From Archaeoglobaceae archaeon (lineage in GTDB: Archaea; Halobacteriota; Archaeoglobi; Archaeoglobales; JdFR-42), in NCBI GenBank assembly GCA_015523685.1, contig WAJW01000108.1, positions 1 to 8,373 of the forward strand: a stretch of 8,373 nt of DNA. Direction: 5' to 3'. Every line of letters starts with the position of its first letter. The first letter of the stretch is position 1. The notes under the pieces are model-generated. The model saw only the letters and a list, made by a program, of their open reading frames with translations, had not been told where the DNA came from and made no database searches. Positions 1 through 5,678 of the stretch are shown piece by piece. The position numbers and the translations under genes are program-made.

Positions 1-454
1 CTTCTACTCTCCACTGAATGACGAAGTGGAGTTACTCGGTATGGACAGAAGATACGAATCAAACATTGACGGACTTGTGAGGATTCCTGCAGGAGATCAG
101 CTCGATGCCGGAATACCTCCCTCATATGTGGTTGTGGGGAATTTTCCGATTGTCGTCAGGGAGAGCCTTCTACCAAAGATGTTCGAAATGGGTGACAGGC
201 TTGCCGAAACAGCAAAGAAGCTTGTACCTCCAGGTCTGATCGGAGCTTTCTGTATCCAGACCATGTGTACTGACGATATGGAATTTTATGCATTCGAGAT
301 AAGTGCCAGGAGCGATGGAGGTACAAACACCTTTATGGATAGCTCTCCATATACATTCCTGAAATATGGTGACTTCATGAGCATGGGCAGGAGAATAGCG
401 AGAGAGGTCAGAATTGCAAGAGACGAGGACAGACTTGAAAAGGTTGTTACCTGA
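1..454 (+). CDS. purP: PurP, FAICAR synthetase (formate-dependent AICAR formyltransferase), C-terminal part
   Basis: This is the 3' part of a gene that begins before the window; codons run in frame from base 2 and end at TGA 452-454. PurP is the archaeal ATP-grasp enzyme that makes FAICAR from AICAR, formate and ATP in the penultimate step of IMP synthesis. Visible family hallmarks are the run MDRRYESNIDGLVRIPA, then VVGNFPIVVRESLLPK, a segment LVPPGLIGAFC, the acidic metal/ATP-binding region around FEISARSDGGTN, and the terminal SMGRRIAREV block followed by a short acidic tail. Length from the first in-window codon is 150 residues, about 40% of a typical PurP of roughly 340-360 residues. Nothing in the visible part is broken. 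It is a core metabolic gene and marks the conserved flank of the window. Identification is from remembered family motifs, and it is strong. Confidence 0.93.
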   Translation, partial: FYSPLNDEVELLGMDRRYESNIDGLVRIPAGDQLDAGIPPSYVVVGNFPIVVRESLLPKMFEMGDRLAETAKKLVPPGLIGAFCIQTMCTDDMEFYAFEISARSDGGTNTFMDSSPYTFLKYGDFMSMGRRIAREVRIARDEDRLEKVVT

Positions 455-462
455 GCATAAAA

Positions 463-470
463 TTTAATAA
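463..470 (+). promoter_or_regulatory. TATA box for the tRNA-Val gene
   Basis: The sequence TTTAATAA is centred about 30 bases before the first base of the mature tRNA, the usual archaeal position for a short tRNA leader. An A-rich stretch lies just upstream, where a BRE would sit. It lies only a few bases after the purP stop codon, so the tRNA probably has its own promoter. Transcription start is inferred to be near 490-494. Confidence 0.6.
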
Positions 471-496
471 ACGGGAATTCAACTTTTTATTTACCC

Positions 497-570
497 GGGC
501 TCGTGGTCTAGGTGGTTATGACGTTGCCCTCACACGGCAAAGATCCCCGGTTCGAATCCGGGCGAGCCCA
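497..570 (+). tRNA. tRNA-Val (anticodon CAC)
   Basis: The sequence folds into a full cloverleaf. The acceptor stem GGGCTCG (497-503) pairs with CGAGCCC (563-569), with A570 as discriminator. The D stem is GTC with GAC (506-508/520-522). The anticodon stem TTGCC (524-528) pairs with GGCAA (536-540) around the loop CTCACAC, giving anticodon CAC at 531-533, which reads GUG valine codons. The variable loop has 5 nt (541-545). The T stem CCCGG/CCGGG encloses TTCGAAT (551-557). No CCA is encoded, as is common in archaea. No intron is present. Confidence 0.96.
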
Positions 571-598
571 TTATTTTACTGGTTAGTCCTCTTTTATT
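571..598 (+). terminator. T-rich terminator region after tRNA-Val
   Basis: Directly after the tRNA discriminator base come TTATTTTAC and then CTCTTTTATTT (about 588-598). Archaeal RNA polymerase commonly terminates at short T-runs after tRNA genes, with or without a hairpin. No hairpin is visible, so the call rests only on the T-richness and position. Confidence 0.4.
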
Positions 599-790
599 TC
601 TGGATTAGGAGATTGCATGGGTTTAAATTTAGTACTGCTTTACTGTATTATTTAATTTGAGTAAAACCAATAGCAGAAAACTTTAAGGATTTTGTAAATT
701 TGAAGAATATTATTAGTAGCAATGATTTATTTTCCATATCTTACAAAGTCAAAAATCTTTGGTTTATCTAATCAATGATACTTCGATTAA

Positions 791-798
791 CTAATATA
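791..798 (+). promoter_or_regulatory. Possible TATA box for the NucS-like gene
   Basis: The sequence CTAATATA is centred about 27 bases upstream of the ATG at 822, so a transcript started from it would be leaderless or nearly so. This competes with the weak Shine-Dalgarno-like AAGGT just upstream of that ATG, which would need a more distal promoter. The 220-base gap between the tRNA and this gene is AT-rich and holds several other TATA-like strings, so confidence is low. Confidence 0.35.
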
Positions 799-821
799 CA
801 ATTACTTGTAAGGTATTGTTT

Positions 822-1508
822 ATGGGAAAATACCAGCTTACTGTTAAAGATATGATTTCCCAGATTAAAGATGAATTACCGCTTATTTTCAAAAGAAAAC
901 ATGTGGTTGAAAAAGTTCAAGAAAGATTCGGTAAAGAGGTCAAAAAGAGTACCATTGAAGCACACGTGACAGCCCTTAGCAACCATCCTTCCAGCAAGCA
1001 TTATGGTAGGAGGGAGAAATTATTTAGATATTTGGGTAATGGAAACTTTTGTACAATTGAGAATTACGACAAGGTTGCTGAGACCAATGATGTCTCGGAT
1101 CAGGAATATGACTCTGGAAATTATGAAGAGGAACTTGATACCACCTTTACATTCGAAAAAGATCTGCAAGAATTTATTTCACGAAACTTGGATTCTCTTG
1201 AAAACGGACTGACTCTTCTTCAAAAAGAGTATTCAACAGATATTGGTAGAGTAGATATTCTCGCTGAAGACAAGCATGGAATACCTGTTGTAATTGAATT
1301 AAAAGTTGGAACAGCTAAGAGGGAGGTTCTTGGACAAATCCTCAGTTATATGGCTTGTATTAAGCAGGAAAAAGGTGTTGAGAGGGTGAGAGGAATACTT
1401 GTAGCAAATGATTTTGATCATGCTCTCAAACTCGCAAGTTCACAGATTCCAGATTTGAAACTTGTTAAGTACGTTGTTAAGTTTGAATTTGAAGAAGTGA
1501 AAATTTAG
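822..1508 (+). CDS. Winged-helix domain fused to NucS/RecB-like endonuclease domain
   Basis: The 228-aa product has two parts. Residues about 1-80 look like a winged-helix DNA-binding domain of the kind found in front of restriction-type nucleases, with TVKDMISQI, a recognition-helix-like stretch KSTIEAHVTALS and a basic wing YGRREKLFRYLG. Residues 82-108 are an acidic linker. Residues 110-228 match the C-terminal nuclease domain of NucS (PD-(D/E)XK fold): E112 in FEKDLQEFI, D145 in GRVDIL, E159-L-K161 in VVIELKVG, and Q172 and Y176 in GQILSYM. All expected catalytic positions are present, so it should be an active nuclease. It lacks the NucS N-terminal dimerisation domain, so it is not classical mismatch-specific NucS. 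A role in defence or DNA repair is an inference. I chose ATG 822, preceded by AAGGT at 810-814; TTG 816 would add two residues. No partner gene is adjacent. Confidence 0.8.
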   Translation: MGKYQLTVKDMISQIKDELPLIFKRKHVVEKVQERFGKEVKKSTIEAHVTALSNHPSSKHYGRREKLFRYLGNGNFCTIENYDKVAETNDVSDQEYDSGNYEEELDTTFTFEKDLQEFISRNLDSLENGLTLLQKEYSTDIGRVDILAEDKHGIPVVIELKVGTAKREVLGQILSYMACIKQEKGVERVRGILVANDFDHALKLASSQIPDLKLVKYVVKFEFEEVKI

Positions 1509-1974
1509 CTACCCCCTCACCCTCTTTGCTGCAAAATTTCAATCGAGGATTTGTTTGGCATAACACTTTTTATCAGTTCTCAAATCTATCTTTAAACCAG
1601 AGTATGGCTCTTTGAATATAAATTTCTACGTATCATTTCTAATTTAAATCTTAGTGACCATAACGTAGATCAAACATTCATCACCAATTTTAACTCCTGA
1701 TATCTTATTACAATGCTTTTCCTGCAATCTTATCACATTCCAGTTCTCTTCAGTTGATATACAGGAACAAAATGTCATTCTGAACACCTCTTATCACTCT
1801 TCAGTTTACTCTGTTTTCTCCTCCACAATTTGGGCATTAATCTGAATGAGGGTCTCTTTCAACATATATCGAAAGAATCTTCCAGCAGATTGAGAACGCC
1901 TCTGTAAAACCTGTAGAGCTAGCTTTTCGGCAATTTAACGCTTGGGGACACACTGCAAGATGGATGAATTACTG
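1509..1974. other. Gene-poor interval with a doubtful decayed zinc-knuckle fragment
   Basis: No intact reading frame stands out in this 466-base stretch between convergent genes. On the minus strand, reading down from 1836, there is a short string CPNCGGENRVN followed by a stop. After the stop the same frame continues RVIRGVQ and soon meets further stops. The pattern recalls the zinc ribbon near the N-terminus of several transposase families, so this may be an old insertion-sequence remnant. It could also be chance. A short T-run at 1566-1570 might serve as a terminator for the nuclease gene. Confidence 0.3.
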
Positions 1975-2370
1975 TCATATCTTACCACCCCCCACCTTTA
2001 CTCTGGTAACAAAATCAGAGCATTTTTCAAGTAAATTTACCATCTCGAGCAACTCGCTCTCAGAAATTCTGTAGTACTCGTGAGCTATAAGGTTTCGCAG
2101 AAATATCAGGCGTTTGAAGGTTTTTAACTCGCCTTCGGTTATATACCCTTCATCTTCGAGGATTTCAAAAAGCTCTCTGTAAGTTGAGGGAAAGCCCAAT
2201 TTTTTCTTTGCAACCATAAACTGAGCTATATCTATGAGAGTGTTTACAGCCTGAAAACATTCCATTGCCAGAGTGTTGTAAATGAAATAGTCTTTCACGT
2301 CCTTTGACTTCAGGTTTACCGCACTTTTGAGATGTCTCTCAAAACGCAGTATGTATTCTGCAAGTCTCAT
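1975..2370 (-). CDS. hepT: HepT, HEPN-domain RNase toxin
   Basis: The 131-aa protein is an all-helical HEPN/DUF86-type product and the toxin half of an MntA-HepT module. HepT toxins are small homodimeric RNases. The key signature is RNLIAHEY at residues 92-99, which fits the R-X4-H-X-Y motif: R92 and H97 are the catalytic residues and Y99 is the tyrosine that the cognate antitoxin AMPylates in characterised systems. All three are present, so the toxin looks intact. The start ATG at 2370 overlaps the last four bases of mntA (2367-2370). It is preceded by AGAGGTG (complement of 2376-2382) five bases upstream, inside mntA, so translation is probably coupled to the antitoxin. The C-terminus ends in a glycine-rich tail. 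The RNA target cannot be told from sequence. Confidence 0.9.
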   Translation of the reverse strand: MRLAEYILRFERHLKSAVNLKSKDVKDYFIYNTLAMECFQAVNTLIDIAQFMVAKKKLGFPSTYRELFEILEDEGYITEGELKTFKRLIFLRNLIAHEYYRISESELLEMVNLLEKCSDFVTRVKVGGGKI

Positions 2371-2738
2371 CCAAGCACCTCTGAAGAGATCCGCCTGTAC
2401 ATCGGAGATGTGTCAAGATACTCCCTCATAACTCTAAATTTTATTTCTGCAAGCTTTTCTTCATCCCGGACAAAAAGCTCCCTTCCATGCTTAAATACCT
2501 CGAATTTAATGTGTAATGGAAGGCGGTGAAACAGGACGATGTCAATTTCTGGAGTGGACAGACTACCTATATCCGCTTCACTCTCAGGAGTTGGATTTTC
2601 AAGGATTACAGCAATGTCAACATCTGATATTGGATTTGCCTCTCCTTTTGCGTGTGATCCGAAAAGATAAATTGCAATTACATCAGGATGGGATTTGATG
2701 CTTTCCATGATCTTCGAGATTCTGGAGTTTAGTTCCAT
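2367..2738 (-). CDS. mntA: MntA, nucleotidyltransferase antitoxin
   Basis: The 123-aa protein is a minimal nucleotidyltransferase of the polymerase-beta fold. In characterised MntA-HepT pairs the enzyme transfers AMP from ATP to the HepT tyrosine and silences the RNase. The family motif G-S-X10-D-X-D is complete: G27-S28 in YLFGSHAKG, then D39 and D41 in SDVDIAVIL. A third acidic residue, D66 in EIDIVLF, completes the metal-binding triad. The gene lies directly upstream of hepT with a 4-base overlap, the usual antitoxin-first order. No Shine-Dalgarno precedes ATG 2738, but a TATA-like box lies about 27 bases upstream, so the message is probably leaderless. That could make translation of the antitoxin differ from that of the SD-preceded toxin. 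The function is assigned from the motifs and the partner gene. Confidence 0.9.
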   Translation of the reverse strand: MELNSRISKIMESIKSHPDVIAIYLFGSHAKGEANPISDVDIAVILENPTPESEADIGSLSTPEIDIVLFHRLPLHIKFEVFKHGRELFVRDEEKLAEIKFRVMREYLDTSPMYRRISSEVLG

Positions 2739-2760
2739 GTCTGTTTAATGGGATTAAGAG

Positions 2761-2768
2761 TTAATATT
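2761..2768 (-). promoter_or_regulatory. TATA box for leaderless mntA-hepT transcript
   Basis: Read on the minus strand, the box AATATTAA follows a GCAAAA stretch that could act as BRE. Its centre is about 27 bases before the A of the mntA ATG, so the transcription start should fall on or next to the start codon. This agrees with the lack of any Shine-Dalgarno sequence there. Confidence 0.5.
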
Positions 2769-2799
2769 TTTTGCTTCTCAATTCCGATACTATCAGTAT

Positions 2800-2998
2800 T
2801 CACCCCATTGACCAGAGTTTTGACGATCTATCCATTGTCGATCTGCCATCCTCAAAATGGCATTCCACTGCATCTTTTACCATTTCCTTCAGTTCATCAA
2901 GTGTATGCCCGGGTGATAATGGAATGATCAGGAGCTTTCGCAATATAACCATCATATGTTTCCTATACCAGGAAAATAATCTCCTCTATCCTTTCCAT
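2800..2998 (-). pseudogene. Broken hicB-family antitoxin gene
   Basis: The minus-strand translation from ATG 2998 starts MERIEEIIFLV, meets an in-frame TAG at codon 12 (2963-2965), then continues ETYDGYIAKAPDHSIIT. The frame is lost at about 2905-2918, and in a second frame it resumes HTLDELKEMVKDAVECHFED before stopping at 2800. Joined, this is the HicB/UPF0150 pattern: an IIFLVEE-type first strand, a GYIAKA strand, a (T/S)QGDTLDEL turn, and the amphipathic helix KEMVKDAVECHFED. The GDT turn is where the frame breaks. The total span of 199 bases is one more than a multiple of three, as expected from one net frameshift. Intact archaeal HicB antitoxins of this type are about 65-75 residues, so nearly the whole gene is present but dead. 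No hicA toxin gene was recognised on either side. Confidence 0.75.
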
Positions 2999-3185
2999 TT
3001 TCTGGATACCTGAACTTCAGTTGGTCAGGATTTAATACTTTTTACAGGGTTTTACCAGCTTTTAAAGCCTGAACTCTTGTGGAACTGGGTTATCACTTCC
3101 ATCACACCACATGGACACCCTACCATCAGAACGGGGATGTTTCTGTATCTCCTAACTTTCCTGCATAATCCCGATTTCAATGGAA

Positions 3186-3425
3186 TTATTTTTTAAGAGC
3201 ATCTTTCAGCTGTCTGTATTCCTCTATGGTGATCTCGCCCGACGCAAGCCTCTCATTCAGAATCCGCATGGCATCACCTGATGTTTTTTCCGGGTAATTG
3301 ACTGTTGCTCCGAATTCTTTTTCAAATATCTTCACTATGAAGAGCACAAGAACCACGAGAATTATGACCCAGAATATCATTCCAAATCCTCCAAACATTC
3401 CGTATCCCATTCCATATCCCATCAT
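3186..3425 (-). CDS. Small membrane protein with C-terminal SHOCT domain
   Basis: The 79-aa product starts with a glycine/methionine/tyrosine-rich stretch, MMGYGMGYGMFGGFGM. One hydrophobic transmembrane helix follows (about residues 17-33), then a short charged linker and a C-terminal SHOCT motif (about 50-78) with the typical order AMRILNERLASGEITIEEYRQLKDAL. SHOCT modules are short helical domains thought to mediate oligomerisation. Proteins of this layout are common and mostly uncharacterised, often near metal-handling or stress genes. The start is well supported: GGAGGTGAG (complement of 3434-3442) is a near-perfect Shine-Dalgarno eight bases before ATG 3425. It appears monocistronic. 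A cluster of repeated ATAACCT motifs lies 130-185 bases upstream. Confidence 0.85.
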   Translation of the reverse strand: MMGYGMGYGMFGGFGMIFWVIILVVLVLFIVKIFEKEFGATVNYPEKTSGDAMRILNERLASGEITIEEYRQLKDALKK

Positions 3426-3433
3426 AACGCTTT

Positions 3434-3442
3434 CTCACCTCC
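3434..3442 (-). promoter_or_regulatory. Strong Shine-Dalgarno for the SHOCT gene
   Basis: Read on the minus strand the site is GGAGGTGAG, close to a perfect complement of the archaeal 16S 3' end, and eight bases before ATG 3425. It decides this start against the overlapping longer minus-strand frame that begins at 3522. Confidence 0.75.
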
Positions 3443-3556
3443 ACAATTTTTATGAGAGCCTCTTCGATTTCAGAACTCATCTCCTCGACATCCTTACTGT
3501 GGAACTGATAGGCCAAGTACATACCCCATTAAACGGACTGGAAATGAAGGAAAGTT

Positions 3557-3610
3557 AAAGGTTATACCCTCGCAAAACGTTTAATAACCTTTTATTTTAC
3601 TCTATAACCT
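3557..3610. repeat. Three ATAACCT motifs, candidate operator or promoter elements
   Basis: The 9-mer AAAGGTTAT (3557-3565) and its exact reverse complement ATAACCTTT (3584-3592) form an inverted repeat with an 18-base spacer. A third copy of the 7-mer core, ATAACCT, sits at 3604-3610 in direct orientation, 20 bases after the second, which is about two helical turns. The cluster lies upstream of the SHOCT gene and downstream of the minus-strand acylase/membrane-protein pair. It could bind a dimeric regulator. The string also resembles the BRE/TATA context GTAACCTTTATATT upstream of the ABC ATPase gene at 7678, so plain promoter elements are an alternative. Confidence 0.4.
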
Positions 3611-3623
3611 GTCCTGTATAGAG
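3600..3623. repeat. 7-bp inverted repeat with 10-base loop
   Basis: CTCTATA (3600-3606) pairs exactly with TATAGAG (3617-3623). It overlaps the third ATAACCT motif and is followed on the plus strand by ATTTTTA. It could be part of an operator or a weak hairpin; it is low in GC and would not be a strong terminator. Confidence 0.3.
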
Positions 3624-3697
3624 ATTTTTAGAATATAATTTCATTGTGCCTCTTTATGCTTGGAGACCCGAGTCACAGAGTGTAACCGGATCGTTCT

Positions 3698-4003
3698 CTA
3701 TAATTCACGCTCATCCAGCATGACAGATGAGGCAACTCCTGAAAGTCCTCCGAGAATAAGGGAGAATAAAAGACTCAGGAGGAATAATATCTCCGTGGAA
3801 AACGCTTTTGAAAGAATGCCCGTGTAAAGGAGCTGGATCAAAAATATAAACCAGATCGCAAAACCTGCAACAGCTCCGTAACCAAATTTTGCCTTTACTG
3901 ATCTTCCGAGGAGAGAGAGGCCAAACCCCGCAACCGCTATTCCGATCCAGTGAAACATGGATGCTCCAGCCCCTATTATGAATAATATAACGGGAAGAAT
4001 CAT
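3698..4003 (-). CDS. Four-helix integral membrane protein, acylase partner
   Basis: I chose ATG 4003, giving 101 residues, over the upstream in-frame ATG 4042. GAGGTGG lies just upstream of 4003, and its ATG shares ATGA with the stop codon of the acylase gene (4000-4003), a classic coupled overlap. The product is almost entirely hydrophobic. Two closely spaced helices at about residues 2-33 are broken by SMFHW, a third starts about residue 43 (YGAVAGFAIWFIFLIQ), and a fourth begins about residue 72 (ILFLLSLLFSLILGG). A short charged tail MLDEREL follows. No catalytic or transport motif is seen and I do not recognise the family. The overlap suggests co-expression with the penicillin-acylase-like protein, perhaps as a membrane partner. 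With the acylase gene now truncated, its expression may depend on a promoter brought by the insertion sequence or on none. Confidence 0.7.
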   Translation of the reverse strand: MILPVILFIIGAGASMFHWIGIAVAGFGLSLLGRSVKAKFGYGAVAGFAIWFIFLIQLLYTGILSKAFSTEILFLLSLLFSLILGGLSGVASSVMLDEREL

Positions 4004-5649
4004 CTTTCCACCTCTGTCCTGATATACCTGCAATCTATCCACATTTTCAGTTCATCTGAGTAATGTCTTGAGAAGAAATTGCCAGAGTTTCCTCCGGGAA
4101 TTATCCCGTACATTGTGGCCTTTCTGTCATCGAATGTGGTGATCATCCTCCAGCTACTTCCGGCCTGATCCGGTTTATAGCTGTATCTGAAGTTATATAT
4201 GGTGTATTTCGATCCATTCATCTCATAAACGGGATAATTCATGAAAAGAACCTTTGGGGAGAAGGGATGGGTAACATGCAGTTTATTTATATCTCCATAA
4301 TCATGCAGGTTCTCCTTTTCGATCCTATCTGCAGTTCTGTCCATTGCCCTCGCAATTATATCCCATCTGTTCTCCTTTTCAGGAGTTCTGATGTCGTCAA
4401 ACCACCTGCTATTCTCATCAAGGTTCTGAAGAATCCAGAGTTTTGGATAGTCCCTTTTGCTCAGTCCTGCCTGTGAAAATTCGTCATAAAAGGTCTGATT
4501 CATGAACTCCCTTATGAAAATCGAGAATATCATCGAGGGTTCAGAATCGCGGGTCATTCTGTAATCCCAGTTCAAAAGTTCCTGAACGTACTTTCTGGAT
4601 CTATCTGAGAACGGTATCTTGGATAGATTTCCCCTGATCTCCGAAACAAAAATTTCTGCAGGTTTTGAATATACATCCTTCTGCATCTCCATGAAGTCAT
4701 CCAGATTCAGCTTTCCACCCGACTGAATCTTTTTTTCAATCATCTCATAAATCCTCATTCCCCTGTAGGGTTCTGCAAAATATCCACTATCCCCCACGTA
4801 ATATTTAAAATTCTCAATGGGCCTCTGATTCGCCGTTGCAATATAATCGGGATTTATAAGATGGGGAATCTCCTCAAATGGAATAAAACCCTCCCATGTT
4901 GATACACCATATGGCGTGAATCCTCTCCATTCACCTTCCCCTCTGCTTCCATTGAAGATCATATTTCCCGGCACAGGAGTTCCATTGATGTATCTGATGG
5001 GATATTTTCCGGCAGGATAGTAGGCGGTGTTGCCAAAACGGTCAATAACGATAAAGTTCTGTGCCGGAACGCAGAACCATCTCAAAGCTGATACCGCCTC
5101 ACCTGCGTTTCTCGCCCTGTTCAACTCAAAAATTGATTTCAGCTCTGTTGTTGCTGTAAATCCTGTCCATGCTACTGCGATTCTCATTCCGTATTTGCTG
5201 ATGAGAGGACCATGAATCGTCTTCTCAACAGTTATTTCTTTTTCTTTGAGACCATCATCAGTCAGAATCTGTATGGCTCTTTTCTCCTTCTGTATATCAA
5301 GCCATTTCCCTTTATAAAGATATTTATCTCCATTAAATCTGTAGGTATAGAAATCTATCACGTCCGCACCCATGTTTGTAACTCCCCAGGAGATGAATCT
5401 GTTCTGACCTATCACAACCACGGGCACACCCGGAAAGGTAACACCCCATACCTCAAAATCACCTGATTTCAAATGCATTCTGTACCACACCGGTGGGACC
5501 CTGAGGGCAAGATGAAGGTCAATGGCAAGCATGGGTTTCCCTGTCTCAGTATACTTTCCAGAAACGAGCCAGTTATTTGAACCTGCCTCATCCGACCTTT
5601 CAAAGTTCTTCAGCCAGTCTATTAAACTCCTATTTATAGTATCGGACAT
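4000..5649 (-). CDS. Penicillin acylase (S45, Ntn-hydrolase) family protein, 5'-truncated: beta chain only
   Basis: Penicillin acylases are exported precursors cut into alpha and beta chains; the beta chain's new N-terminal Ser is the nucleophile that hydrolyses amides or acyl-homoserine lactones. Here GSNNWLVSG places that serine at residue 24. Beta-chain landmarks follow: HGPLI at 146-150, TANQRP at 272-277 whose Asn matches the oxyanion-hole Asn by spacing from the serine, and YRGMRI at 295-300. From Ser24 to the end is 526 residues, a full-length beta chain. The signal peptide and the roughly 150-200-residue alpha chain that normally precede it are absent. The reading frame enters directly from the end of the IS630 element: the TA of its ATG (5647-5649) is the probable IS junction, and a TAG lies just upstream in the IS. 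The reading frame itself has no internal stop. Without export signal and alpha chain it is very probably non-functional. Confidence 0.88.
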   Translation of the reverse strand: MSDTINRSLIDWLKNFERSDEAGSNNWLVSGKYTETGKPMLAIDLHLALRVPPVWYRMHLKSGDFEVWGVTFPGVPVVVIGQNRFISWGVTNMGADVIDFYTYRFNGDKYLYKGKWLDIQKEKRAIQILTDDGLKEKEITVEKTIHGPLISKYGMRIAVAWTGFTATTELKSIFELNRARNAGEAVSALRWFCVPAQNFIVIDRFGNTAYYPAGKYPIRYINGTPVPGNMIFNGSRGEGEWRGFTPYGVSTWEGFIPFEEIPHLINPDYIATANQRPIENFKYYVGDSGYFAEPYRGMRIYEMIEKKIQSGGKLNLDDFMEMQKDVYSKPAEIFVSEIRGNLSKIPFSDRSRKYVQELLNWDYRMTRDSEPSMIFSIFIREFMNQTFYDEFSQAGLSKRDYPKLWILQNLDENSRWFDDIRTPEKENRWDIIARAMDRTADRIEKENLHDYGDINKLHVTHPFSPKVLFMNYPVYEMNGSKYTIYNFRYSYKPDQAGSSWRMITTFDDRKATMYGIIPGGNSGNFFSRHYSDELKMWIDCRYIRTEVER

Positions 5650-5650
5650 A

Positions 5651-5678
5651 ACATCTAACTAATCAAGAACCCATTAAC
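5651..5678. repeat. IS630 left terminal inverted repeat (approximate)
   Basis: The outer part reads ACATCTAACTAATCAAG and ends CCATTAAC. It matches the other end imperfectly at (C)A(G)TCTAA and at ATTAAC followed by CTTT. It abuts the TA that forms part of the acylase ATG. Confidence 0.5.

Noticed and set aside
2963..2965. TAG in the hicB frame as a possible pyrrolysine codon
   Set aside because: The same gene has an independent frameshift, and no Pyl machinery is visible, so simple decay is the better explanation.
2771..3013. 80-aa plus-strand frame opposite hicB
   Set aside because: It is antisense to the clearly HicB-like sequence and has no motif or ribosome site.
3014..3185. Minus-strand short frame containing PVLMVGCPCGVMEVITQF, possibly a small zinc protein or hicA remnant
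   Set aside because: It does not match the HicA pattern (no GSH or VP-H motifs), is under 50 codons, and begins from a stop just after the SHOCT gene. I could not support it as a gene.
3322..3522. 66-aa minus-strand frame starting MYLAYQFHSKDVEEMSS, overlapping the SHOCT gene
   Set aside because: It overlaps the SHOCT gene by about 100 bases in another frame, has no ribosome site at its start, and the near-perfect Shine-Dalgarno inside it serves the SHOCT start. A short regulatory leader peptide cannot be excluded.
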